A stretch of DNA of 37,850 bases from Prorocentrum cordatum (taxonomy: Eukaryota; Sar; Dinophyceae; Prorocentrales; Prorocentraceae), in the NCBI GenBank assembly GCA_963575745.1, contig CAUYUJ010003025.1, forward strand, positions 493,207-531,056, in the 5' to 3' direction. Position 1 is the first letter of the stretch. Each line of letters starts with the position of its first letter. Of this stretch, positions 1 to 9,503 are shown piece after piece. A model generated the notes under the pieces. The model saw only the letters and a list, made by a program, of their open reading frames with translations. It was not told where the DNA came from and did not search any database. A program made the position numbers and the translations under genes.

Positions 1-3000
1 AGCTGGAGGAGCTCGACACAGTGATATACATCAAGGATCGGAAGGCGGACTTCAAGGCGATCAACAAGTACGGAGTGCATCTCAACACGACGGAGAAGGG
101 GCACCCGACGATCTCGCTCAAGGAGTGGCCGAAGAAGGAGACGACAAAGATCGAGCCATCAGTCGCGCCCGACGAGATTGACATCTGGAATGCGGAGGCC
201 CAGGAGATCGATAAGGGCATCCTACGGCGGAAGCAGAGGAAGCAGATCGAGACGTGGGAGAAGGAGATTCAGGACAAGCTGGACCATTGCCAGTTGATCG
301 TGGACACGCTGAAGGCGGACCCGGAGGAGAAGCGGCCCATCATCTGCGAGCTCTACGCAGGTGGCATGGCAGCCACATCAGAAGCCCAGCAGCGGCGGCG
401 TCCAGCGACGAGGCCGAGGGACATCCTGATCGGGGACGACCTGCTGGACGCGAAGTCGCAGAAGACCGTCCTGAAGCAGCTGGGCGAGGATGATCCCTAC
501 ATGACCATTGTGGGGTTCCCCTGCGACCCGTTCACGAACATGTCCCACATGTTCCCGAAGGACACGAAGATGCGTAAGCTGGCGATCGGCATGAAGCACC
601 CGCAGTTCGTCAAGCAGATCTGGCTCAACTGCAAGCGCCGAGGAGCTCAAGTGCTACTGGAAAACCTACTGACGTCAAGAGCCTGGCAGCTCATGCCATG
701 GCTGGGCTCAGAGTTCGTGAGCGCGATGATGCACCAGTGCGCCGAGGGCAGTCACCTGGTGGACTTCATGGGTGATCCAGTCAAGAAGCCGACGAGGTTC
801 CTGACGACGGCCATCATGCTCGGCAAGAAGCTCAACAGCATCAGGTGTGACGAGCAGCACGTGCACACGAGCGTGATCAACAGGCCGAAGGGAACAGCAT
901 CGAGCCTTGGGAACTGGACCAAGGAGCTGGCCAAGACGATCTTGGACGGCATCGAGGATCAGCGGGACCTCGAGAAGCAGCATGGAGGCTACGCCCGGTA
1001 CGCCAACAATTTCGACGACATCGACTGCGACGAGTTCGAGGCCGACCCTGCGGAGACGGAGGCGCCGATGCACGCTAGCGCGGCGGCGATCTTCAGCAAG
1101 CATGGCGAGAACATCGAGGTGGCGGAATGGACGGCGGTACCACCACTCATGCGAGCAGTTATCAAGAAGATACACGAGAGCATTCACATGGACCCTACAA
1201 GGAGTCACTGGTACGGTATCTATAGCATGGTTGAGCTAGCCGACGAGCGGTGCAAGCAGCACGTCTCTTCAGATGTACGACATGTGAAGAGCAAGCTCGG
1301 ACGGCAGCGAGTCCTATGCCAGCTCAACCTAAGGTTAATAACTTTAACGAAGCCATCAGCATGGACTTCATGATCATACCCGACCTGGACAAGAACATGC
1401 ACGTGGTGCTTGTTATCGTGGACGTGGCCTCGGACTTCACCGTGGCGATCTACGCGTGTCCCGGATGGAGACCTACGGCGGAGTTAGCGAAGAAGGTTTT
1501 CGAACTCGGATGGCTTGCCTGGGCCGGGCCACCACGCATCGTGGAGCAGGACCAGGACTCTACCTTTATGGGCGAGTTCGAGACGCTGTGCAACGACCTG
1601 GGCACTGATCAACAACGCGGCTCCAGAGGCTCACTGGCAGATGGGCAAGGTCGAGAGGAAGATGCGCTACCTGAAGGAGATGGCGACGAGTGTCTTCAAC
1701 GCTGGGGAAGTTCGTGGGCAAGATTCGGTTGCAGCAGCAGCGCGCGGCATGGCCAACGCGCGCAATCAACTTGCCAGCGCGGCAGGCTTTTCATCACAGC
1801 AATGGGCACTTGGAGCTGGACACCGATTGCCTGCAAGTTTGGCGAACCCCGACAAAGACCCAGCAGTGGTTTCACGAGTGGCCGAGAAGACGTCATTCTG
1901 GAACCGGCTCCACCTTTAACAGATCTGTTCGGAATCTTTTTTCAAGGCAGCAAACTCATCAGCATCGAGACGGACAGTTCTGGCGAGGACGAGGCCCCAG
2001 CCAGGGCCATTTCAGCAAGGTGATTTATTGATGTTTTGGCGATCTGATAACCTAAAGCGTAACCTGCATGCACGATGGCATGGACCTGCCCGGTGCCTGG
2101 GCAAGGATGAGCACGGTTACTGGCTGATCCATAACAGGATCCCGATCCTAAGTTCACCCAGTCTCCTTCGAAGGGCGACCGAGCACGAGGTGACCACCAT
2201 GCAGTTCGCCGACCTGTTTCCAGACGGCGGACCTGCACGTGGACGAGCTGGTCAGCGTGGTTTTCTGGACCTTCGAGGTCAACAGTATAACCCAGCACGA
2301 GATGACCAGCAGCCAGATCAGCAGCCAGATCAGCGGCCAGATCAGCAGCCAGATCAACAGCAAGATCACCGAGATCCAGGACATCAGCCGCATCCAATAC
2401 AGGGCGATGTTCCACCACAGACAGCAGGTGTACAAAGTGATGCGCCCTCGAGTGCACCGACGACGGCACCAGCAGCGCCTGCTCAGGGCAGCGTGGAGCT
2501 GACGAAGCCAGCGGACAGCAGGAAGCGACGATCGGAAGTGGTACACGATAACGACGTGATGCCAATGCGTCAGAGGCTGGACGACGAGTACGAGACAGTA
2601 CCAGCTGATCGAGATCAAGCGGAGGAGGACCTTCGAGCACGACTTGTTCGAGCGCACCAAGCTTGGGGCACCATCTTGGGAGCAGTGGCGGCCAGCAGCC
2701 AGGGCAAGACCGACCTGAGGCAGCTGGATAACGTCAGGCACGCCCTTCTTCTACCTGACCCGACACCTGGGCACAAGATCGAGAGGCGGCGGCTTTTCAA
2801 TTTGGACGCGCGCGACCTGGTTCTAGATATCTCGAGAGTGGACTGGACAGCCAACCCTCAAATCATCGACGATGTGGCATCGCAAGACCCCATCACGATC
2901 ATCGAGGAGATCACTTCGGGAAAGGAAGACGAAGCTGGAGATGGACCAGGAGGTGGCCAACAGCCTGCAGCAGCCCCGCAGGAGCCTACCAACACCGACG

Positions 3001-3492
3001 AGATCATGGAGGAGCCTAAGGAGGTGAAGCGCGGAGGCAAGAAGCACACCAAGAAGGACCTGAAGCTCAAGCAGACCAAGCGGGACGAGGCTCAGGACGA
3101 TCGAGCTCAGCTTCGAGTACCTGCCAGGATCCAGAGGCACATGGAGGAACGCCAGAAGGCGGAGGAAACGGCAGCAGCACCAGCAGAGGCACCGCAGGAC
3201 CAGCCAGCTACATCATCGTCAAGTACGCGACAGCCTGCGCAGGGCAAGCGCCAGGAACACCCAGTCACGATCAAGGAGTTCTTGCTGGACGATGTGCCGA
3301 TCAGCATCAAACGAGCCCGGGCACAAACTGGGCCAGTCAAGCAGTTGGCAGATACACCGCTGCTCGTCGAGGCGTTCGTGGCCGAGCGGATGTGCAGCCA
3401 ACCGACGAGGGCCAACAAGCATCAAGAGATCAACTTGAAGACGCTGGGCGACGACAAGCTCAAGTGGAAGAAAATGCAGCAGGCGGTGGAAA
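1..3492 (+). mobile_element. Copia retrotransposon copy 1, truncated at both ends
   Basis: The segment aligns colinearly with 3583 onward at an offset of 3582 bases, with a few percent substitutions and small indels. It holds a methyltransferase-like domain, integrase and the acidic/Gln-rich linker. It stops matching copy 2 at about 3490, just before the reverse transcriptase; the next ~90 bases belong to the 5' side of copy 2. Integrase before reverse transcriptase is the Ty1/Copia order (seen in copy 2). The window opens inside the element, so its gag/protease part and 5' LTR are not visible. It carries frameshifts and is non-functional as it stands. Confidence 0.85.
3..1919 (+). pseudogene. 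Copy 1 polyprotein: methyltransferase-like domain plus integrase core, frameshifted
   Basis: This is the same reading as copy 2 (3531-5504), broken twice. One base is lost near 1180, where copy 2 reads GAGAGCCATTC, so the integrase zinc-binding region moves to another frame (open from about 1250). Two bases are lost near 1603, where copy 2 reads GGCATTGTGATC, moving the end of the integrase core to a third frame that ends at TAA 1917-1919. Methyltransferase-like motifs are still visible: ELYAGG, GFPCDPFTN and LLENLL (copy 2 has LLENPL). There is no ATG start, because this is the interior of a polyprotein; the codon at 21 is GTG. Differences from copy 2 are mostly single substitutions. Confidence 0.8.
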
Positions 3493-3503
3493 ACAAGAGG
3501 TGA
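1920..3503 (+). pseudogene. Copy 1 integrase C-terminal domain and linker, ending before reverse transcriptase
   Basis: The frame resumes directly after the TAA at 1917-1919. It gives the integrase C-terminal SH3-like region (GDLLMFWR-type start, then RWHGPARCLG and YWLIH), a repeated P-D-Q-Q tract at about 2304-2365, and a long charged linker with KKHTKKDLKLKQ and Gln/Ala-rich stretches. In copy 2 this linker leads into the reverse transcriptase. Here it runs into unrelated sequence and a TGA at 3501-3503, so the reverse transcriptase and RNase H are missing. Part of the copy 1 pseudo-element. Confidence 0.75.
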
Positions 3504-3530
3504 CGGCTGGACTTGCTGGAGCTGGCGTGA

Positions 3531-5504
3531 ACCTGCGCTTCCAGAGGTTGCCGAAGTCAAAGACGCGAATACTGCATCCACCAGCTGGAGGAGCTCGACA
3601 CAGTGATATACATCAAGGATCGGAAGGCGGACTTCAAGGCGATCAACAAGTACGGAAGGCATCTCAACAAGACGGAGAAGGGGCACCCGACGATCTCGCT
3701 CAAGGAGTGGCCGAAGAAGGAGACGATAAAGATCGAGGCATTAGTCGCGCCCGACGAGATCGACATCTGGAATGCGGAGGTCCAGGAGATCGATAAGGGC
3801 ATCCTACGGCGGAAGCAGAGGAAGCAGATCGAGACGTGGGAGATGGAGATTCAGGACAAGCTGGACCAGTGCCAGCAGATCGTGGACACGCTGAAGGCGG
3901 ACCCGGAGGAGAAGCGGCCCATCATCTGCGAGCTCTACGCAGGTGGCATGGCAGCCACATCAGAAGCCCAGCAGCGGCGGCGTCCAGCGACGAGGCCGAG
4001 GGGCATCCTGATCGGGGACGACCTGCTGGACGCGAAGTCGCAGAAGACCTTCCTGAATCAGCTGGACGAGGATGATCCCTACATGACCATTGTGGGTTTC
4101 CCCTGCGACCCGTTCACGAACATATCCCACATGTTCCCGAAGGACACGAAGATGCGGAAGCTGGCGATCGGCATGAAGCACCTACAGCTCGTCAAGCAGA
4201 TCTGGCTCAACTGCAAGCGCCGAGGAGCTCATATGCTATTGGAAAACCCACTGACGTCAAGAGCCTGGCAGCTCATGCCATGGCTGGGCTCAGAGTTCGT
4301 GAGCGCGATGATGCACCAGTGCGCCGAGGGCAGTAACCTGGTGGACTTCATGGGCGATCCAGTCAAGAAGCCGACGAGGTTCCTGACGACGGCCATCATG
4401 CTTGGCAAGAAGTTCAACAGCATCAGGTGTGACGAGCAGCACGTACACACGAGCGTGATCAACAGGCCGAAGGGAAAAGCACCGAGCCTTGGGAACTGGA
4501 CCAAGGAGCTGGCCAAGACGATCTTGGACGGCATCGAGGATCAGCGGGACCTCGAGAAGCAGCATGGTGGCTACGCCCGGTACGCCAACAATTTCGACGA
4601 CATCGACTGTGACGAGTTCGAGGCCAACCCTGCGGAGACGGAGGCGCCGATGCACGCTAGCGCGGCGGCGATCTTCAGCAAGCATGGCGAGAACATCGAG
4701 ATGGCGGAATGGACGGCGGTACCACCACTCATGCGAGCAGCTATCAAGAAGATACACGAGAGCCATTCACATGGACCCTACAAGGAGTCACTGGTACGGT
4801 ATCTACAGCATGGTGGAGCTAACCGACACGCGGTACAAGCAGCACGTCTCTTCAGATGTACGACATGTGAAGAGCAAGCTCGGACGGCAGCGAGTCCTAC
4901 GGCAGCTCAACCTAAGGTTAAGAACTTTAACGAAGCCATCAGCATGGACTTCATGATCATACCCGACCTGGACAAGAACATGCGCGTGGTGCTTGTTATC
5001 GTGGACGCGGCCTCGGACTTCACCGTGGCGATCTACACGTGTCCCGGATCGAGACCTACGGCGGAGTTAGCGAAGAAGGCTTTCGAACTCGGATGGCTTA
5101 CCTGGGCCGGGCCACCACGCATCGTGGAGCAGGACCGGGACTCTACCTTTATGGGCGAGTTCGAGACGCTGTGCAACGACCTGGGCATTGTGATCAACAG
5201 CGCGGCTCCAGAGGCTCACTGGCAGATGGGCAAGGTCGAGAGGAAGATACGCTACCTGAAGGAGATGGCGACGAGTGTCTTCAACGCTGGGGAAGCTCGT
5301 GGGCAAGATTCGGTTGCAGCAGCAGTACGCGGTATGGCCAACGCGTGCAATCAATTTGTCAGCACGGCAGGCTTTTCATCACAGCAATGGGCACTTGGAG
5401 CTGGACACCGATTGCCTGCAAGTTTGGCGAACCCCGACAACGACCCAGCAGTGGTTTCGCGAGTGGCCGAGAAGACGTCATTCTGGAACCGGCTCCACCT
5501 TTAA
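3531..5504 (+). CDS. Copia polyprotein segment: cytosine-methyltransferase-like domain and integrase core
   Basis: Counting from the GTG codon at 3603 as residue 1 (the frame is open from 3531, so this is polyprotein interior), residues 108-116 read ICELYAGGM, like methyltransferase motif I. GFPCDPF at 165-171 resembles motif IV of C5-cytosine methyltransferases, with the candidate catalytic Cys168. LLENP at 212-216 resembles motif VI, with Glu214. A QxRxR motif VIII was not found. The integrase follows: His385/His388-390 and Cys419/Cys422 (zinc-binding), then Asp449, Asp511 and Glu546 as the DDE triad, with 34 residues between the last two. The frame ends at TAA 5502-5504 but resumes at once in the same frame. 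C5 methyltransferases captured by dinoflagellate retrotransposons are published; whether this domain belongs to that group is inference. Confidence 0.75.
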   Translation, partial: TCASRGCRSQRREYCIHQLEELDTVIYIKDRKADFKAINKYGRHLNKTEKGHPTISLKEWPKKETIKIEALVAPDEIDIWNAEVQEIDKGILRRKQRKQIETWEMEIQDKLDQCQQIVDTLKADPEEKRPIICELYAGGMAATSEAQQRRRPATRPRGILIGDDLLDAKSQKTFLNQLDEDDPYMTIVGFPCDPFTNISHMFPKDTKMRKLAIGMKHLQLVKQIWLNCKRRGAHMLLENPLTSRAWQLMPWLGSEFVSAMMHQCAEGSNLVDFMGDPVKKPTRFLTTAIMLGKKFNSIRCDEQHVHTSVINRPKGKAPSLGNWTKELAKTILDGIEDQRDLEKQHGGYARYANNFDDIDCDEFEANPAETEAPMHASAAAIFSKHGENIEMAEWTAVPPLMRAAIKKIHESHSHGPYKESLVRYLQHGGANRHAVQAARLFRCTTCEEQARTAASPTAAQPKVKNFNEAISMDFMIIPDLDKNMRVVLVIVDAASDFTVAIYTCPGSRPTAELAKKAFELGWLTWAGPPRIVEQDRDSTFMGEFETLCNDLGIVINSAAPEAHWQMGKVERKIRYLKEMATSVFNAGEARGQDSVAAAVRGMANACNQFVSTAGFSSQQWALGAGHRLPASLANPDNDPAVVSRVAEKTSFWNRLHL

Positions 5505-7706
5505 CAGATCTGTTCGGAATCCTTTTTCAAGGCAGCAAACTCATCGGCATTGAGACGGACAGTTCTGGCGAGGACGAGGCCCCAGCCAGGGCCATTTCAG
5601 CAAGGTGATTTATTGATGTTTTGGCGATCTGATAGCCTAAAGCGTAACCTGCATGCACGATGGCATGGACCTGCCCGGTGCCTGGGCAAGGATGAGCACG
5701 GTTACTGGCTGATCCATAACAGGATCCCGATCCTAAGTTCACCCAGTCTGCTTCGAAGGGCGACTGAGCACGAGGTGACCACCATGCAGTTCACCGACCT
5801 GTTTTCAGACGGCGGACCTGCACGTGGACGAGCTGGTCAACGTGGTTTTCTGGACCTTCGAGGTCAACAGTATAACCCAGCACGAGATGACCAGCGGCCA
5901 GATCAGCAGCCAGATCAGCAGCCAGATCAGCAGCCAGATCAACAGCAAGATCACCGAGATCCAGGACACCAGCAGCATCCTATACAGGGCGATGTTCCAC
6001 CACAGACAGCAGGTGGACAAAGTGATGCACCCTCGAGTGCACCGACGACGGCACCAGCAGCGCCTGCTCAGGGCAGCGTGGAGCTGACGAAGCCAGCGGA
6101 CAGCAGGAAGCGACGATCGGAAGTGGTACACGATAACGACGCGATGCCAATGCGTCAGAGGCTGGACGACGAGTACGAGACAGTACCAGCTGATCAAGAT
6201 CAAGCGGAGGAGGACCTTCGAGCACGACTTGTTCGAGCGCACCAAGCTTGGGGCACCATTTTGGGAGCAGTGGCGGCCAGCAATCAGGGCAAGACCGACC
6301 TGGGGCAGCTGGATAACGTCAGGAACGCCCTTCTTCTACCTGACCCGACACCTGGGCACAAGATCGAGAGGCGGCGGCTTTTCAATTTGGACACGCGCGA
6401 CCTGGTTCAAGATATCCCGAGAGTGGACTGGACAGCCAACCCTCAAATCATCGACGATGTGGCATCGCAAGACCCCATCACGATCATCGAGGAGATCACT
6501 TCGGGAAAGGAAGACGAAGCTGGAGATGGACCAGGAGGTGGCCAACAGCCTGCAGCAGCCCCGCAGGAGCCTACCAACACCGACGAGATCATGGAGGAGC
6601 CTAAGGAGGTGAAGCGCGGAGGCAAGAAGCACACCAAGAAGGACCTGAAGCTCAAGCAGACCAAGCGGGACGACGCTCAGGACAATCGAGCTCAGCTTCG
6701 AGTACCTGCCAGGATCCAGAGGCACATGGAGGAACGCCAGAAGGCGGAGGAAACGGCAGCAGCACCAGCAGAGGCACCGCAGGACCAGCCAGCTACATCA
6801 TCGTCAAGTACGCGACAGCCTGCGCAGGGCAAGCGCCAGGAACACCCAGTCACGATCAAGGAGTTCTTGCTGGACGATGTGCCGATCAGCATCAAACGAG
6901 CCCGGGCACAAACTGGGCCAGTCAAGCAGCTGGCAGATACACCGCTGCTCGTCGAGGCGTTCGCGGCCGAGCGGATGTGCAGCCAACCGACGAGGGCCAA
7001 CAAGCATCAAGAGATCAACTTGAAGACGCTGGGCGACGACAAGCTCAAGTGGAAGAAGATGCAGCAGGCGGTGGAGAAGGAGCGGAACACGTGGTGCAAG
7101 CACGATGCAGCAACCCACATATCAGGAGCAGCAGCCGACAAGGTCGACCCGGACAAGATCCTGAGCTCCAAGGTGGTCTGGACCGATAAGGACCCCACGA
7201 CCTTCGAGCCGAAGGCCAGGATCTGTGGGAGAGGCTACGAGGAGGAGTTCGACGACAAGCTACGACGGGACTCACCTACAGTCTCAGCACAGATGACGTT
7301 ACTCCTGTGCAGCATCGTGTCAAGCCTCAACTTGGACCTAGTCATCGCAGATGTGAAGGGAGCCTTTCTGCAAGGCAAAGCCATCACACGCGAGCTCTAC
7401 TTCCGTATCCCGACGAACCTCGGGAAGTGCAACATCCTGGGAGTGAAGGCAGGCGACCTGCTGAAGTTAAACAAGAGCATCTACGGGGCCAACGATGGAG
7501 CTCGTGCGTGGTATGTGGCACTACGCGAGACGCTCGTGAAGCTTGGATGGGAAGGCCTGAGCTTCGAGCCCGCGACCTTCATCAAGCGCAATGCGGAGGG
7601 CACGATCATCGGGATCACGTGCCTGCACGTGGACGACTTCCTCATGTGCATCAAGCAGGATGACCCGGACGGCTCCAAGATCATGAAGGACCTGCAGAAG
7701 GATTGA
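5505..7706 (+). CDS. Copia polyprotein segment: integrase C-terminus, linker, reverse transcriptase
   Basis: Open in the same frame as the upstream segment immediately after the TAA, so both belong to one polyprotein. The first ATG-independent start is TTG at 5550. The integrase C-terminal part (RWHGPARCLG, YWLIH) is followed by a D-Q-Q-P repeat and about 350 residues of charged, Ala/Gln-rich linker. The RVT_2-type reverse transcriptase covers the last ~200 residues: KARICGRGYEEEF, then RDSPT, motif A with Asp at 7350-7352 (IADVKGAFLQG), LLKLNKSIYG, and motif C LHVDDFLM with the two catalytic Asp codons at about 7632-7637. The frame ends at TGA 7704-7706, but the protein continues one frame over from 7702 (IDFGEVK). 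Loss of two bases from an AAGAGG-like sequence would explain this. Confidence 0.85.
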   Translation, partial: QICSESFFKAANSSALRRTVLARTRPQPGPFQQGDLLMFWRSDSLKRNLHARWHGPARCLGKDEHGYWLIHNRIPILSSPSLLRRATEHEVTTMQFTDLFSDGGPARGRAGQRGFLDLRGQQYNPARDDQRPDQQPDQQPDQQPDQQQDHRDPGHQQHPIQGDVPPQTAGGQSDAPSSAPTTAPAAPAQGSVELTKPADSRKRRSEVVHDNDAMPMRQRLDDEYETVPADQDQAEEDLRARLVRAHQAWGTILGAVAASNQGKTDLGQLDNVRNALLLPDPTPGHKIERRRLFNLDTRDLVQDIPRVDWTANPQIIDDVASQDPITIIEEITSGKEDEAGDGPGGGQQPAAAPQEPTNTDEIMEEPKEVKRGGKKHTKKDLKLKQTKRDDAQDNRAQLRVPARIQRHMEERQKAEETAAAPAEAPQDQPATSSSSTRQPAQGKRQEHPVTIKEFLLDDVPISIKRARAQTGPVKQLADTPLLVEAFAAERMCSQPTRANKHQEINLKTLGDDKLKWKKMQQAVEKERNTWCKHDAATHISGAAADKVDPDKILSSKVVWTDKDPTTFEPKARICGRGYEEEFDDKLRRDSPTVSAQMTLLLCSIVSSLNLDLVIADVKGAFLQGKAITRELYFRIPTNLGKCNILGVKAGDLLKLNKSIYGANDGARAWYVALRETLVKLGWEGLSFEPATFIKRNAEGTIIGITCLHVDDFLMCIKQDDPDGSKIMKDLQKD

Positions 7707-8817
7707 CTTTGGCGAGGTCAAGTGCGCGAGGAAGGAGCAGGCGACGTTCTGTGGCCGGGCCTACAAGCAGGACAGGGACGGCAGCATCAACGTCACCATG
7801 GAGGCCTACGTGAAGTCGATGCAGACTGTACGTATCTCCAGAGAGCGCAGCAAGGCACCAGACAGCGCCTTGACCCATGCAGAGCATCGTGGACTACGAA
7901 TGGTAGTTGGACAACTGCAAAGGGCTGCGCGAGTGATATGCTTCGAGGAGGCCTTCGAGGCATCCCGACTGGCATCTACGCTGGGAGCTCCGACGGTGAA
8001 GGACCTACAGGACGGCAGCGCGGCCATCAGGCGGATTCAGAAGCGGAACGACTTGCTGATCAGGTTCTCAGCAGGCCTCTACCTGTGGGAGACCATGATG
8101 ATCAATGTCACCGACAGTGCTTTCGACAATCTGCCGAAGCACAGATCACAACGCGGACGCTTCATCATGCTGGGCGACCAGAAGATCAGCGAGGACCACA
8201 GCAACAAATACAAGGTACACTGCATTGGGTGGCAGTCTTCCAACATTCAACGAGTGGTGCGATCTACTCCATCAGCGGAGGCCTACTCATGTGCGGATTC
8301 GGTGGACATGTTGATATGGGCGAGGTCGACCCTGGCGGAGATCCTGTGCCCGGAGATGGACATGACCGAGATTGTGCACGACACCTGCCCGGTGAAATGC
8401 ATTTCGGTGACCGATTGCAAGAGCCTATACGACGCGATCACAAAGGAGAAGATCTATATGACGGACAGGAGGCTTTCTCTGGAAGCGGCTATATTGCGGC
8501 AGTCACTCAAAGAGGTCAGCATCAAGTGGGTCAAGAGCGAGCAGATGCTAGCGGACTGTTTGACGAAGGTACTTTCAGGAGGCTACGCGAGGAAGATAGT
8601 GACATCAAATTTGTGGACTCTTGGGCCTGATGACAGGGCACCATCAATACGCGGACGAAAGCTTGTTGGACCAGAGAAGGTGGCAGCCAGCAAGGAGGTA
8701 GACGAGCAGAACGCGAAGATGGCCAACTACGTCAATCAGGAGCTGTGCGACGACACCGGGAAGGACGACGAGGAGATCTCTACGTGGCCGGTGGAGACGT
8801 ACAACTACGTGGACGTG
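7702..8817 (+). CDS. Copia RNase H segment (frameshifted continuation of reverse transcriptase)
   Basis: Continues the polyprotein in the next frame from IDFGEVKCARKEQATF. Taking the ATG at 7798 as residue 1, Copia-type RNase H residues are Asp106 (VTDSAFDN), Glu161 (PSAEAYS), Asp206 (SVTDCKSL) and Asp253 (MLADCLTK). All four acidic positions are present, so this domain looks catalytically intact; only its link to the reverse transcriptase is broken. RNase H removes the RNA strand of the RNA/DNA hybrid during reverse transcription. After LADCLTK the chain goes into a non-conserved extension (from about 8640) whose frame shifts again at about 8818. Confidence 0.85.
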
Positions 8818-8818
8818 C

Positions 8819-9022
8819 TTCTACGACGACAAGGGCGAAGCTCAAGACGAGGACTACGTCGAGGCATTCTACACGGAAGAGCTAACGGACAACTACCCGA
8901 TGGAGAGGAATGGCGCGCAGGGAACCATCCAGATACCTGGCCAAGTTGTAGTTATGTTTCAATTCTGTGCACTTGCAGTGTATGGAGTTTGTTTTGTGTG
9001 TCGATGTCTCCTACGGTGGTGA
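8819..9022 (+). CDS. Acidic C-terminal extension of Copia pol, shifted frame
   Basis: Between 8819 and the TGA at 9020-9022, the frame one base over from the RNase H frame reads as a coherent acidic chain (FYDDKGEAQDEDYVEAFY) followed by a hydrophobic stretch (QVVVMFQFCALAVYG). The RNase H frame across the same bases reads as arginine-rich nonsense. I infer that a one-base insertion at about 8818 displaced the frame. The hydrophobic end could be a first membrane segment. No family is recognised. Confidence 0.5.
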   Translation, partial: FYDDKGEAQDEDYVEAFYTEELTDNYPMERNGAQGTIQIPGQVVVMFQFCALAVYGVCFVCRCLLRW

Positions 9023-9343
9023 CAGTAGTCTCTATCATCGCGGGTATCATCATGTTCATTTACATAATGCAGCCTAAGCAGAACGACGACGAGGACACCG
9101 CTGAGCCGATGGAGGTGGATAGTTCAAGCAGCGACAACCTGTTCAAGCCGGAGTTGTCCGAGAAGCCGGCCAAGGTCAAATCCAGGACGGCGAAGGCGAC
9201 GCCGAAAGTTACGACGACAACACTTGCAGTGCGAGCCGAGCCGGAGACCTACGACGACGAGATCACAGGAGATGGACCAATCTACCTGGGAGATAGTGCT
9301 CTACTGAGGCAGTGGCTGGAGACCATGGGACCGACGATACACG
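9004..9343 (+). CDS. Membrane-segment-containing extension of Copia pol
   Basis: In the RNase H frame, from ATG 9004, there is a hydrophobic helix-like stretch (TVVTVVSIIAGIIMFIYIM, about 9013-9069), then a charged segment (QPKQNDDEDTAEPMEVD) and a Lys/Thr-rich region. It reads into the inverted-repeat element at 9344; the formal ORF stops inside that element at 9552. A membrane segment downstream of Copia RNase H is unusual. It could be an env-like or anchoring extension, but I recognise no family. The rest of the extension appears at 9857-10047. Confidence 0.5.
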
Positions 9344-9435
9344 GGGGGTACTATAGTTTTGACCATAAGACGTCATGCTGTCGACGCCCCCTGCCCCCCC
9401 GTAGAATCTTAGCGACATGTTTTGGGTCGGGCGGC

Positions 9436-9446
9436 GGTTCGACTCC
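9436..9446 (+). promoter_or_regulatory. Possible RNA polymerase III B-box
   Basis: GGTTCGACTCC matches the B-box consensus GGTTCGANTCC exactly. A weak A-box-like TAGCGACATG lies about 27 bases upstream at 9411. This could mean a tRNA-derived component in the element, but an 11-base match can arise by chance and no tRNA fold was found. Confidence 0.25.
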
Positions 9447-9455
9447 GATGGGCTC

Positions 9456-9503
9456 TCACCCTGTAAGATATATATATATATATATATATATAAAACAGGG
9501 TGA
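9456..9503. repeat. (TA)n microsatellite inside a perfect 9-bp inverted repeat
   Basis: TCACCCTGT at 9456-9464 pairs exactly with ACAGGGTGA at 9495-9503. Between them is an uninterrupted TA run (about 9469-9492). This is a strong candidate for cruciform extrusion, lying inside the 512-bp element. Confidence 0.8.

Noticed and set aside
2304-2370. CAGATCAGCAGC repeats as a CRISPR-like array
   Set aside because: Repeat is a codon-level tandem repeat (Pro-Asp-Gln-Gln) inside the polyprotein linker, with no spacers, and it occurs in both copies.
5504-5504. Intron ending at TTTAACAG that removes the TAA
   Set aside because: The protein on both sides appears colinear with no extra segment, and no matching 5' splice site was convincing; kept only as an alternative.
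9409-9446. tRNA gene around the B-box match
   Set aside because: No acceptor, D or anticodon arms could be folded.
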